Assembly: GCF_051622035.1 (NCBI RefSeq)
Contig: NC_135361.1
Span: 9,305,001-9,369,000 of the forward strand
Origin: Arctopsyche grandis
Lineage: Eukaryota > Arthropoda > Insecta > Trichoptera > Hydropsychidae
Reading direction: 5' to 3'
Length of the DNA stretch: 64,000 nt
Positions 40,358-54,100 of the stretch are shown here, one piece after another (position 1 is the first letter of the stretch; each line of letters begins with the position of its first letter). The notes under the pieces were generated by a model. That model made no database searches and was not told the DNA's origin. It saw nothing but the letters and a program-made list of their open reading frames with translations. A program made the position numbers and the translations under genes.

Positions 40358-42209
40358 GTTTCAACAGTCACATGTCAAATATACAACAAAACACAATCGA
40401 GGAGTAAATTCACTGCTCTTGTTGAATTCGATTTAACGCGAAAACGACGATTGGTGTCGTGTGATATTTTTGATTCAATTTGTAAATGTTTTTTGATAGT
40501 TTTTGAAAGCGAGGAACGAAGAGCACGTGTAAACTGTGGCGCGTCGTAAGTTGTACTGGGCGATCGCAAACACATATTATGAAATCATTTTAACACAAAA
40601 ATAACGATTTCACTAGAGGTGTCAATAGTTTGGCGAGTGCCTATTGTATACCTGATTCGTTTGGGAGATTTTATCGCTTTACCACCCTTTTTTAGGAGAA
40701 TCGATAATTACTGCGGTCAACCGCTGAAATAATACACAGGCAGTGCTATTCAAACAATTTTCAACAAGTTTAATTAACTTTTGGTAAACCTTTTAAATTC
40801 GAATCAAAGAATTTGTCTCAATTTCATCAAATTTTATTAATTAAACATTTTCTATTCCACACAAAAATGTTTTGGATCAAAAATATAAGTCCAGGTGTTC
40901 ACTACGGTTCGTTTATGCAGGGCCGCGCCTGAGTGATTTTATCAGCATTTGTATAAATCATATTAATAAAACAAAATTAAGTTCATGTGAGTAGTGCAAA
41001 AATCTTACCTTGTGATAAATATTGTGTGAGAAATATAGTATTGAAAATTTTAATCACAATAAAAATTAACCAGAAAACCAAAGCTTTTAGTTCCGAACAG
41101 GACCAGACGACAAGAGAGATTGAACGTTTTCAAGTTCATTCATAAAAATATAGTGTTTTAACCCCCGATCCCACATCTAGGACATTGACCAACCAATACT
41201 ATACCTACCATCCCGTTATTTCCCCGAATCATATTTCGGATGTGTTACAAGTTGTAACTTACATCAGCAACCCACAAGTATACAACAAGATAACCTATAT
41301 GCATTTTTAAAAGTACAATGTCTTGTTTCGTATTTTCTAAGGAATATAATTTTTTCGACTCTCATTTCTTCCGGCCGCCCAGGCCGAAAACTCTTGTATT
41401 GACATAGGTTTGATAGTGATTAATAACAATGATTCTCATATTTGAAGAAATGTAGGAGAAACTTATCCCCGATATGCTGCAAGAGTCATCTCAGATGACA
41501 TGACAAGCAGAGTGTTGGAAAAGGCAAAGCATTCAAGAAGACACGGTAGGCTAGGCTACGGTATTATTATCTATTTCATAAATAATTTTAAATGTAGTAA
41601 ACAAAGCTCTTAACGACTTTGATGATTTTTATTCCTTGAATCGCAAATCTTCTTGATATCATGCACAATAAAGGTGAGTTCAATTTTTATATGTGGGGTA
41701 GTATTGAGTTTGTTCCTGAACTTTGACCGTTGCAGCTCAGTAAGAAAATTCTGCTTCGCATAAATAGGATGTAAAAAACGGAAGTAAGACAAAAATATGT
41801 AGCTTGTTTTGCCATATTGGGGTATTCTCCTGAAAAATCCGCTCAGAAATCATTTAATGGCTTTAAAATTCATCTACTTTAAAACTACTAGTTTTTTATC
41901 TACTTTAAAATTTAAGTGTTATATTAAAAATTGTATTACTTTCACCTTATATTTTAATACTTTTTCCCCATTTTTTATTTTCGTATTCAATTTCTATTCA
42001 AACTCTCCGCCTGTATGTGCTTAGATTCATGACTACATAAACATCAGTGGAGATTGAAGTTGTTTAAATGTGTTACAGCCTATAAAACAATAGCAAATTT
42101 TTCGCGGAACACCTATTCAGGTTCCGTGGAACACCAGTGTTCCGCGGAATATAGTTTGGGAAACCCTGAATGAGACTGAGTCTATCATTTGATTAGCTGA
42201 AAAGTAGTA
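40358..42209. other. Upstream flank of the trunk-like gene; no other gene
   Basis: It should contain the trunk promoter, read on the minus strand, but I see no clear TATA box. It is AT-rich without recognised repeats up to the Helitron at 42210. Confidence 0.45.
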
Positions 42210-42581
42210 TCTGTATATATAAAAATGAATGTCTGTTTGTCTGTATGTCTCGTATAGGCTCCTAAACCACTCAACCGATAACGATGAAACTTACAGGAAA
42301 TATTGTGTGCATGTTCGCGATGGTTTCTGTAGAAAAAAATCCCCTGAAAATGGGGTCGAAAGCGGGAAAAATGGGAATGAGTGGCATTGCAACGCAATAA
42401 TTTCAAATGTTTTCACGTCGCGACCTGCGTTGTTAGGGTAAAATCAACAAACAATTGAATATTTTCAAATATGTTCGCTGTCTGCATTTTCCTGACAATT
42501 TGGGAACGGGAACGCAACGGGAACGGGAACGGGAATTGTATGCGTTATTGTGCCATTGCAACGAATGCCGGGTTCAGTTAG
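42210..42581 (+). mobile_element. Non-autonomous Helitron, 372 bp
   Basis: The 5' end is TCTGTATATATAAAAATGAA and the 3' end GCCGGGTTCAGTTAG, inserted between A and T. The interior has GGGAACGGGAACGGGAATTG and TTGCAACG boxes seen in many insect Helitrons. The 3' terminus reads TTAG instead of the canonical CTAG. A 5'-truncated relative ends at 61806. Confidence 0.8.
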
Positions 42582-43905
42582 TACTCAATAAAACTTGAAT
42601 GATGTTTTCTGTCCTTTTCAAACATTTGCATATTTGGGAGGATGGTGTGAAAAATAAGCAAAAATTTAACAAAACGACTAAGAACATTTACATACTATTA
42701 TTTAAATGGAATGATTTTAACATCTAATTTCTCTTATGATCGTTTCGTAACTACATATGTATTTGCGCCTTTAGTTTGCTTTCGAATAAGAATTTAAGGC
42801 ATGTGAAGTTGAGTTGCTACATTTTTACTTTGAGTTGCTTTAAAATTCATATAGTATTTACATACATGTACATATGTATATTATATTACACTCGAGGTTC
42901 ACTCCAGCTCCACTCTTGAGTGTACCCACAGCTCTATTCATACTTCAGTGCAACTTTTGTAAACGTTTCCCCATTGCTCTTTACTTCTCGATTTGTATAC
43001 AACAAACGTTGCCACTTGACGAAAAAAGTATAAAAGCTTAGATATTTCAGACCCTCGTTTGCGGTTGAAAAGCCCTGGACTGGCGAACAAAACCGGTGAA
43101 TAATTTCGTCACTCGTCGACGGACCCGTTTTGTGAAATTCCATTAAACGCTGATTGATGCAGTTCGTGCATGATTTCAGCGCTGAAAATGTGCCCAGAAG
43201 ACGTTTGCGAATTGAATGCTAATTGGTTTCAAATATGGGATTTCCCTGTTGCGAAAAGGCAACGCCAAAGGTCTTTGGAATTCCCAAATGTTTCATCGTT
43301 CTCGATGGGGTTTTTTTATACCTATAAATAGAAGGTATTCCCTAGCTTAACCAAATCCAAGAATATTTTTTGAAGAAAAATAAAAAAAAAAATATTTTTA
43401 ATGCAGCAATGGAGTAGTAAGTCTTTGCGAATTGATTAAAAATGAAAGCCGCCGAGGATAAAAGTCGTAATTAAAATTGAGTAATCAGTGTAATTTTTCA
43501 TGGAAATTAATCCATCATATTTACTCCGAAAATCTTAATCGAGATTTTCGCAAAATCTTCTGTGATTTTTAGTAAAAAAATTAAAATTATTACGGGTTAA
43601 TGATATTTTATTTATACAAGTCAGCGATAGTGAACTTTATTTGAACCAAAAATCTAAGCTTCAAGTTTGAAAAAGTGTCATGTGCTAGATAAAAACTCAT
43701 TACCTGTTTTATAACTTTATCTTTCATATCTAAAACTGATATTCAATGTGAGAATCTCATTTTTTCGAAAGAAAAATTTAAGTGACTCAATCACTTCTCT
43801 CTCCAGTATTTAATTTTATAAGTAAAAATTTATTTTAATCAAATTTTTTGATTTAAAATGCGCCGCAAATAAAATGATTTTAAAAAGTGCCCGTTTTTAT
43901 ATACC
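42582..43905. other. No gene recognised
   Basis: The ORF at 42934-43143 (minus) is an isolated short frame without a domain. No repeat ends were seen. Confidence 0.45.
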
Positions 43906-43908
43906 TTT

Positions 43909-43945
43909 ATTTATGACATGACTCTAAAGAAGTCATGTCATAAAT
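43909..43945. repeat. Perfect 15-bp stem-loop
   Basis: ATTTATGACATGACT pairs exactly with AGTCATGTCATAAAT across a 7-base loop. It lies at the edge of the hAT remnant, outside its coding part. Confidence 0.7.
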
Positions 43946-43979
43946 CAATTTCAAATGCGATATAGTTTTTAATTGAAAT

Positions 43980-44577
43980 ATTTTTCGACTGTCGACTTCA
44001 ACTATTCGAATATCGAATAGTAAATCAAGAGCTATTCGAATATTCGAATCTATTCGAAAATTTAAAAAAAGGTATTTACATATGTACCAAGCATATGTAA
44101 ATTTGAATGGATCTTGAATGAATCGTCTTATCATAGTTGCCATTGAATTCCACCTCGTTTTTACAGCCAATAATAATTTAAATTTTTTATTTTCTTTTTT
44201 CATTATGATTTCTTGTAAAAATGTATATTTCGCCGGTGAATTCTTAAATATTCGTATTATTTTTCTAATGTTTTCTAAAATTTCGTAGAGAATATTATCG
44301 ATCGAAAAGTGATTTTCTTCAAACATTTCCGTATTTAATGAATAAAAATCCGTTTCTTCACATGTAGTAATTTCATCTTCTTCATTTTCTTCATTTTTAT
44401 CACAATTATCCCCATTATATATTTGATTTTCTTCATAATCGTCGGCTTCTTCGTCATCACTCTTTTCATGTTGATTTTGTTTATTTAGTTTATAAAAAAA
44501 TATATACACGAATAATATTCGAATGACGAACGAATAATTCGAATTCTCGAATATTCGAATATTCGATTGGGATCCCT
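43980..44577 (-). mobile_element. hAT-type element with transposase remnant
   Basis: The minus-strand frame from 44509 contains an acidic stretch (EEADDYEENQ and ENEEDEITT), then IRKIIRIFKNSPAKY, KLLLAVKTRWNSMATMIRRF. That is the conserved TRWNS block of BED-finger hAT transposases. The last ~60 residues are unrelated. Both flanks contain TTCGAATATTCGAAT subterminal repeats, and the right end reads TAGGGATCCCAATCG in reverse. The left terminus is not defined, and the BED finger and hATC domain are absent. Confidence 0.7.
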
Positions 44578-44599
44578 AGTCACCACACGTCGCGTTTTG

Positions 44600-46180
44600 G
44601 ACGGGATCATCAATTTCGTAAAATTATTCGATTTGTCTCATTTTGCCCGCCACTGATGCACAGAACAATTTAATTATGCATATGTACATATTTTTCAATA
44701 TTTTTTCTTGTTTTTCCAAATCAATTTGTTTCCCAAAAAAAAACATTATTTTATAAATATACATTTTTTCATACAATATGTTCATTTTAATGTAACATTT
44801 AAATATATCGTTACATGTTTCTGAAAAAAAAAAATCATCATAATTATTTTGAAACAAACGTATAATACAATATTATTCTTTATTTAATTTTTATCTTGTT
44901 TAATTTTCTTCTTTTAAAGAAATATACGCTCTGGTAAATATTATATTACTTAAAGGAAGAAATCAAAATTTTCAGTCGGACATAATTTTTACAATTAAAT
45001 GAAACCGAGAATATCTTTTTGAAAAATGTATAGTTATTTTATAATATTTGTTTAACTTTACAAGATTTAGACAAAAATCAACCTTCGGCACACGTACATA
45101 CACATACATACATACATATGTACATCGATTATTACATTAATTTTATACCTAGTTTTTATTTTTTTTTTGTATAAATTTTCTGTTTTTTTTTCTACATTTT
45201 TCCAAAATTGTACATTTTGAAAAAAATTACAATTATTATACTTGATGATATTGGTAATTTGAGGGAAAAATTATAAATTTTTTTTCGCGTAGCGCCCAAG
45301 GAAATAAGGTCACCCAATTATATACATATAATGATATTTATATTTTATTTAAATATACATCTGTTATTTTTTTTTAATTTATCAAAATATTCATATAATT
45401 TTTGGCACGCGTATTATAAGTTTGCCACTGAAATAAGTGATCAAATAAAATATGTATGTATATCTGAATCTTTCAAGTCAATTGTCAGAATAGTGGTATA
45501 AACAAATTGTGCCAAATTAGCTTTTTTTTAATTAAATAATCACTAAAATGAATAAGTAAATTTTAACCCCTTTCGTACCGACTAAATTAAATTTATAAAA
45601 GATAGATATCAATCTGACTCATACCAGTTTGAACCAAACAAGTGATCCACGATAAATAACACTAGAGTGGAGATAAATTGTAACATCAAAATTGCCAGTA
45701 ATTTTTTGTTCGAATTGTATAATATTTTATGATTAAATATGGCGAAGACATCCCATTCTTCGATAACGAATGACCGTGTATTAATTTCATTCATCATTTT
45801 GCCGTACTTCAACGTCACATAAACGAACCAAGTAAAATTCTTTACATGCCTGGGTAACGAAATTAGCCGAAAATTTTACCTGTAGACATTTTCCACGAGA
45901 AAAATCGCATTCCTTCCAGCAACGAAATAGGATATTCAACGAATAATTTCGGCCAGCAAGTGGGTAGATATAATTTTGTAGAAAATAGGAGGGTATTAAA
46001 ATTAATACCTATGCGGTTTTATCGCAAATTTCATTTCAGCAAAAAGACGTACAAAATTGAAATTTAAAATTCATACAGCGAATTATTTGTTTTAACTTTT
46101 GAATAAAAAACAAAAAAAGATATTCATTTATTTTAGCAACGGATTCATATAAGCTAAAAGTGACATTGAAGTGTTCGATA
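44600..46180. other. No gene; contains a 243-bp sequence repeated at 47093-47335
   Basis: The block 45020-45262 (TATAGTTATTTTATAAT to GATATTGGTAATTTGAG) is about 90 percent like 47093-47335. The rest is very AT-rich without gene features. Confidence 0.55.
45020..45262. repeat. Dispersed repeat, copy 1 (partner 47093-47335)
   Basis: Shared landmarks in the same orientation are GGC.CACGTACATACA, CATCGATTATTA.ATTAATTTTATACC and TACATTTTGAAAAAAATTAC. Its class is unknown. Confidence 0.7.
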
Positions 46181-46810
46181 TATTAGGGGAACCGAAAAGT
46201 AATCAAAAATATATTCCCAAATTCCCAATCTGTACAATTTTCCTATGCGACGAAGATGATCCTGAACTATAGACAATGGACAGACAATCTTCAACGATAA
46301 TTCCTCGATGGTTTGACGAGAATCTGATTCCACCATTGACATCAGGATATCGTCATCTAATTTTTCTCTTTGATCTCCTTGATGTCCCTATTCCCGTTTT
46401 TAAATTGTTTATACCACCGATGACACTTTTTTAGTTTCAGAATATCCCTGTAAGTATCGGTGATTTTTTTCACTGCTTTGTTTGCTATCATTACTTGGTC
46501 TAACACAAAGAAATGTTATAATAATAGAAGGGGCTTTAGGCGTTATATTGTTGTCAAGTGACGATTGTCCACAGACATTCCTAAATAATTTTAGCATCAG
46601 TCGTATTTGATGCTTGCTGGTCGACGTTTGTCCGATAAAAACTTCTCTGGGCAAGGGCAATGGACAAGTGCATCGTTAAAAATTGCACAATACATTCAAA
46701 AACACACAATAAACAACATGGGATATATTTTTATTTAAGTAAATTGATCATTTGAGTAACATATTATTCAATTAACATCGTAGTTTGACGGTTTTTAAAG
46801 ATGTCATGGC

Positions 46811-46943
46811 TAGAGGTAGGATAGTCACAGTGCTATCCATTGTTCCATTGTTGTAAATCCTTTGTAAAAAAGGTTCGGAAAACCATTAACAATGCATTTA
46901 CAACCTTTGAACAATACGCGGCACCTTCTGGGTCCAGTGACTA
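46811..46943. mobile_element. hAT-type MITE, copy 2, 133 bp, with 8-bp target duplication
   Basis: Same element as 7833-7954, with an 11-base extra segment (CCATTGTTCCATTG region). It is flanked by GTCATGGC (46803-46810 and 46944-46951). It sits inside the mariner. Confidence 0.85.
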
Positions 46944-46979
46944 GTCATGGCGATCGCCCGCATTCTACATAACATTTCA

Positions 46980-47047
46980 GGGGTGGCACCAGAGAAATGT
47001 AAAAATTATTTTTAAATAAATGTAAAAACATTTCTCTTGGTGACGCC
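46980..47047. repeat. Short inverted repeat
   Basis: GGTGGCACCAGAGAAATGT pairs with ACATTTCTCTTGGTGACGCC across about 28 bases of AT-rich loop. It may mark a further small element inside the mariner. Confidence 0.6.
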
Positions 47048-47092
47048 GAATACTCAATTATTTAAGTTTAATTATTATAAACATTGTTAACA

Positions 47093-47335
47093 AAATGTAT
47101 AGTTATTTTATAATAATTGTTAATTTTACACGATTAAGAAAAAAATCAATCTTCGGCGCACGTACATACATATATGTATATGTACATCGATTATTATATT
47201 AATTTTATACCTAGTTTTTAATTTTTTCTTTTGTATAGATTTTCTGTTTTTTTTCTACATTTCTCCAAAACTGTACATTTTGAAAAAAATTACAATTATT
47301 ATACCTGATGATATTGGTAATTTGAGTAATTTGAG
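47093..47335. repeat. Dispersed repeat, copy 2
   Basis: Partner of 45020-45262, located within the mariner boundaries. Either the repeat inserted there or the two regions were duplicated. Confidence 0.7.
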
Positions 47336-47888
47336 TTTGAGTTTAAGTTCATTTATATTAAAACATATTTTTGTTGAAACTATACATTACACGTTAATTT
47401 AAGAGTTCCCAAGGACAGACAAATACAAAAAAGTGGATAAAAATAATCCGTCAACTGATAAAATAAACGGATTGGCCACCAACGCCCAACACCATATACT
47501 CAAATTGTAAATAAATCTACATATATAAAAATAAAACTTTAATTTATGTAGTGAATATGTGATGACTCTGATTGTATTCCCTGCATTTTAGCGTAGTTAT
47601 GGAGACGTACCGCGTAATATTGAAACTACTTATTTATTCGTAAAGGCGCTTCTATTATTATAACATTTCTCTGGTCTAACATGAAAGTGCCCTATAGCGA
47701 AATAACGAAAGTGCCCTTCCTCTATTATTGGTCTCGACATTCTTCCTCGGGTAGAATTTTTTTTTAAAACAGAAAAAATAACTTCAACAAAATAACAAAA
47801 TTCAAGTGTTTGCAGTTTGTGTCTCGCCACAAACTGACTGCGAAAGAGCTCGTCGAAAGATTTTGATTACTTTTCGGTCCCCCTTATA

Positions 47889-49385
<1,497 letters not shown>

Positions 49386-49402
49386 TATTTATTTATTCTA
49401 AA

Positions 49403-50260
49403 CAGACCATTGTGGCATAACAGGAATTCCTATAGCGCCACAATGGTCAAAAAATATAACACAAAAAAAACAAAATAACAATTAAACATAAATTAATACA
49501 TAACGAAAATAATATAATCATCAATTATACATAAAAAAATACATTTGAACATAAACATAAATACATCCATACATAAACATAAAAAATAGCATTTAATAAT
49601 AACAGATAAAGTAAAAATATCAAATAAAAAATATAGCATAAGGAATGCCTTGCACCTACGGCCAGTTTCAATAAATATGTAAGAAACCACTACAAATACA
49701 AAACATCCCTGTAAGGCCCAAATGGAAGAGAGAGTAAAGTCCCAACTGCTCCAGCAACAACGGGCATGACGTATTACCACGTAAGAGAAGGATAACGAAA
49801 CGAATTAATGAGAAGTTTCTCCGAAGTTCAAGGGAATTATACCTAAGCATGCCCAAAAGGAAAGGAGTGGGGTAGAGATATGGGTAATACCCATATTCTT
49901 TCCTATATAGGAAACGAAGAAATGCTTTTTGCACTTTCTCAATCATCAGAGAGTAATTTGCTTCATGCGGATTCCACACAATCGCATTATACTCTAGCTT
50001 ACTTCTCACAAGCGAATTGAAAAGCAAGCGAGAAGACAAAGGATTGGAGAATAATCTTGCATATCTCAAAACAAATCCAAGTCGACGAAAGGAAACGTCA
50101 GCGTCTTTCTTGATATGGTTGTGAAAGGTGAGTTGAGGATCAAAAGTGATACCCAAATCGACCATATATTCCACACGCTTCAACAAGACGGATCTAATGG
50201 AATATCCGTGACAATAGAGCGAATGTGCACGTCCATAGCTCATAATTGCACATTTATTTA
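49403..50260 (-). mobile_element. LINE 3' part with reverse transcriptase C-terminus and terminal hairpin
   Basis: The minus frame 50243 to 49668 reads VDLGITFDPQLTFHNHIK, SSRLLFNSLVRSKLEYNAIV and VWNPHEANYSLMIEKVQ, the post-catalytic region of jockey/I-type reverse transcriptases. It is open for 190 residues, so it is a fairly young copy. The 3' end at 49403-49450 is a hairpin (GACCATTGTGGC ... GCCACAATGGTC) shared with 28245-28396. The 5' part, with the endonuclease and catalytic palm, is missing. Confidence 0.75.
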
Positions 50261-50280
50261 AATTAAAAAACTTAAAACTA

Positions 50281-50762
50281 TAGAAGATCTCGAACTACAC
50301 ACTCAAAATTTTATTGACTCTGTACGAGAGGCTGCGAAAGAAGCTACACCTGTACCAAAAGAAAAACCAGACCAAATCATTAATTACCCCATGGAAATTA
50401 GACAATTGATTAAAGAAAGACGTAGAACAAGACGAATATGGCATAGAACCAGAAATATTGCAGACAAAAGAGAATTTAACCACATAAGTAACAAAGTTAA
50501 CCGACTTATTAAAGAGCATAAACAAAATTGTTTTGAAAAATATTTGGAAGGTTTGGGCCCTGCAGCTGATAAAAATCACTCACTATGGAAAGCAACTAGG
50601 AAATTCAAACGACCAATTCTACAAATACCACCTCTGAAAAATGCGCAAGGAGAGTGGATAAGAAGCAACAAAGAAAAAGCTGAGCTGTTTGCACAACACT
50701 TAGAGACAGTATTCCAACCACACAATATTCAATCTGATGCTGATTATACACCAACTAGTGAA
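50281..50762 (+). mobile_element. jockey-type LINE, upstream half
   Basis: The frame from 50283 encodes the region between endonuclease and reverse transcriptase (FIDSVREAAKEATPVP, MEIRQLIKERRRTRRIWHRT, NCFEKYLEGL, SLWKATRKFKRP, EKAELFAQHLETVFQPH). It stops at 50762, where an insert begins. The frame continues at 51637. Confidence 0.8.
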
Positions 50763-51636
50763 TAGCCCGATGAAACATCATCGCATGGGTATAAAATTAT
50801 TATATACTCTTATAAAACTAAAAAAAAAAATCCGGAACCGGAACCGTTATTTTCGTAGACTCTCATAGATAGTTTTCAATTCTTTATTTGTAATAATTTT
50901 CGATTCTTAAAAATACGCAGACTCCCATGGAGAGTTTTCAATTATTTATTTAAAGACTATTTTTCCTATTTTTTTCTATTATTATTAGCTATCGCCCCGA
51001 GCGATACTGCAAATCGAAATCGATTCACTCGATCCATGACACCCGACTTCTCCCGACAACTACCGAAGATATGACTCCGTTTTGATTGGTTGTCCATACG
51101 TTCTGTACGATTATTGAATATTAACGTTATTTAGAGCAGCCTTTATATCCGTATCATGGTGTACTGGTCAGTGTATATTGATCTGGGCGCGATGGGGGTA
51201 GGTTCGAGTCGGCGTCCTGGAATTGATTTTATTTTTTCAAATATCGCTAAAATTTAAATTAATTTCAATTAAAAATATATATTTAATTGTTTTATATGAA
51301 AAGAAAAAAAAATGGTTCAAAACTTCGATAAATGAAATTATTAAAATTACGTATTTTTATATGGCGAGAAGGAATATTTCAATTAATGTTTAAAAAAAAA
51401 AGGCGAAATGAAAAATTGGATTTGGCACGATGTCCGAGACCATTAGCTCATTTAGACCCATATTCAGGCTATTTGGGGTGATCGGTTCGAGTCGCGACAA
51501 AGTCGTCTCGTCGAAAAATGAATTAATCGATTTTTATCGATTCGTTCATTATGTTCGGCGAGAGTTAGGACACACACACACACCCACACATACACCCACA
51601 CACACACAGATTACCGTCGTTATATATATGATGTAT
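50763..51636 (+). mobile_element. SINE-like insert splitting the jockey LINE
   Basis: The two LINE halves join in frame (TPTSE + QPQQLIKTV) if these 874 bases are removed. The insert contains a tRNA-like promoter region near 51155-51225 (A-box-like TGGTGTACTGG and B box GGTTCGAGTC) and a CA-rich tail at 51571-51609. It is unlike the main SINE family of the window. It may be composite, because this is long for a single SINE. No target duplication was found. Confidence 0.6.
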
Positions 51637-53032
51637 CAACCACAGCAACTAATCAAAACTGTCACCCCTATGGAAGTAGCTAAAGAAATAGATGACAATA
51701 TAAATCCTAAAAAGGCACCTGGAATTGACGAAATCTCACCGGGACTATTCAAGGAACTTTCAAAAAAGGCTATTATCATGCTAACATACTTATACAATGC
51801 ATGTTTCCGGCTCAAGCATGTGCCAGAGTGCTTCAAAACTGCTCAAATCATAATGTTGAAGAAACCTGAAAAGTCACCCGAACAAGTAACATCATACAGA
51901 CCAATATCCTTGTTGCCTGCGATCTCTAAGCTATTCGAAAAACTATTATTAAAAAGACTCAAGCCCTTAACCGATGTTCCCGACTTCCAATTTGGATTTA
52001 GGTCGAAACATTCTACCATCGATCAAGTGCACCGTGTTATTTAAAAAATAGAGCAATCGCTAGAGGAAAAAAAGTATTGTCCAGCTGTATTTCTTGATGT
52101 CTCACAGGCCTTCGACAGGGTATGGCACGAAGGACTTATCCACAAAATCAGCAAGTCATTACCTGGAAATTATGTCAAATTACTGGAATCATACTTATCC
52201 GGACGCAAATTCAGAGTTGCTCATGAGGAGGCATTCTCTAACTTTTTCACAGCCTCTGCAGGAGTACCACAGGGAAGCGTAATAGGGCCTATACTGTACC
52301 TGATATACACTGCTGACATCCCGACAAGCGAAGAGACATTCATTGGAACATTTGCAGATGACACAGTCATTATGTCATCGAGCGAGTCACAGGAGGAAGC
52401 ATTTGAACGCCTGCAGCGTGCACTGGACAAGATCAGCAAATGGACCAAGGACTGGAAAATGAAACTCAACGAGCTAAAATCAATGCAGGTCACATTTGCA
52501 CTGCGACGAAATAGTGTCAGCACTCAGACTTTCATAAACGGAATCCAAGTTCCACAAGCTTTGTCAGCTAAATATTTAGGACTGCATCTTGACTCAAGGC
52601 TTACGTGGAGGCATCACATTAAAAAAAATAGAACAGATTCGAATTAAACAAAGAGAAATGCATTGGCTAATAGGAAGACACTCCAAATTAGACCTACAAT
52701 GCAAAAAACTGATATACCAGGCAATCGTGAAGCCAATATGGACATATGGCATACAACTGTGGGGATGCAGTAAGCCATCCAATATCGAAAAAATGCAAAG
52801 ATGTCAAAACCAGTTTTTGAGGATTATCACCGATGCATATCGCTTCGTCACAAATGAAGAGATCCACAAGGACCTTAAAATCAAAAAAGTAAAAGAAGTC
52901 ATCCGAGAATGCGCCGGGAGGCACGAGTTGAGACTGCACCGTCACCCTAACATAGAAGCGTTGCAGCTATTGGACACAACTCACCAGCAGAGGCGTTTAA
53001 AGCGAAAAAAGCCTCACGAATTGGTTTTCTGA
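51637..53032 (+). mobile_element. jockey-type LINE, reverse transcriptase half
   Basis: Complete reverse-transcriptase core: NPKKAPGIDEISPGLFKEL, SYRPISLLPAISKLFEKLL, FGFRSKHSTIDQVHRVI, AVFLDVSQAFDRVWHEGL, AGVPQGSVIGPILYLIY, the catalytic FADDTVIM at about 52351-52374, LGLHLDSRLTW and a C-terminal region up to LVF stop 53030-53032. Two lesions are visible: a TAA at 52042-52044 and a frameshift in an A-run near 52620. Otherwise it is well preserved, so it is a recent but dead copy. Confidence 0.9.
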
Positions 53033-53197
53033 ATGTGAGAGATTCAGAAGCCCAATTCACAATTTTGGGGACGGAGTGATGATTCCGTAGTGCCCGTACA
53101 TGATCTGAAGAGCAACGATATCGCTGGTGATGATTTATCGGGAATCGATAAGATGGCACCAAAAAAAAAAATAAAATTAAGTTCAAGGCCTAAACTA

Positions 53198-53430
<233 letters not shown>

Positions 53431-54100
53431 GTAGTTTCAGTCGTGTAGTTTTTCTATGCAAAATGCAATGCAAACTCTGTTTCTGTACGGATGTGGACTT
53501 CCACTTCCGGTTCATGGCTTTGTATTAAAATCTCACAATATCTAAACTCTTCATCAAGATGCATCGAAAATAAATTTTCAGCTTATATATACTACAGTTC
53601 TTGAGATATAGTGTTTTTAAGAGCTTTTTGTAAGGTTGATTAAAACAAAGTGAGGCAGATCTGCAAACAGCCACACTGCGCGTTGTAACAATATGTACAT
53701 TTAAACATAAATAAGCGTGTATTTCATACTGTAAAATAAATACGATTCTTCAATAAGATTTATTTTTGCTAAATGTTTATGTATGTATGTAGGTGGTTAA
53801 TAGAGTTGGGTAACCCTGTACTGTGCGTTTAATGAACTACCTATACATATACATTTTATGTATTATCAAAGTGAAGACAGTTTATATTTAGGTGTTAAGT
53901 GCATATATGTATGTATAAGAATTCTAGATACATATATAAATAGAGCGAAATTCAAATTTGTATCATAAATTCAGTTGTTTGTTACCTACATTTACATGCG
54001 TCGTTGCGGTCCCGAAACTTGCGATATAGACGACCACACCCATCAACGGCTATTAGGTCCATTATAAACGTCGATCAAATTAAACGATCGATTTTCCAGT
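53431..54100. other. No gene recognised
   Basis: AT-rich stretch leading into the CpG-rich region. ATGTATGTA-type simple motifs lie at about 53775-53790 and 53905-53920. Confidence 0.45.

Larger units (their letters stand above)
46183..47886 (-). mobile_element. mariner-type element, catalytic domain deleted, with later insertions
   Basis: The ends TTAGGGGAACCGAAAAGTAA and, in reverse, TAAGGGGGACCGAAAAGTAA form inverted repeats between TA dinucleotides (46181-46182, 47887-47888). On the minus strand, 46154-46370 encodes the mariner helix-turn-helix region (DDDILMSMVESDSRQTIEEL, VQDHLRRIGKLYRLG) and then runs straight into the left end. The DD34D catalytic part has been deleted. A frame at 47630-47830 may be the decayed N-terminus. 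The interior carries a younger hAT MITE and the 47093-47335 repeat. Confidence 0.8.
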
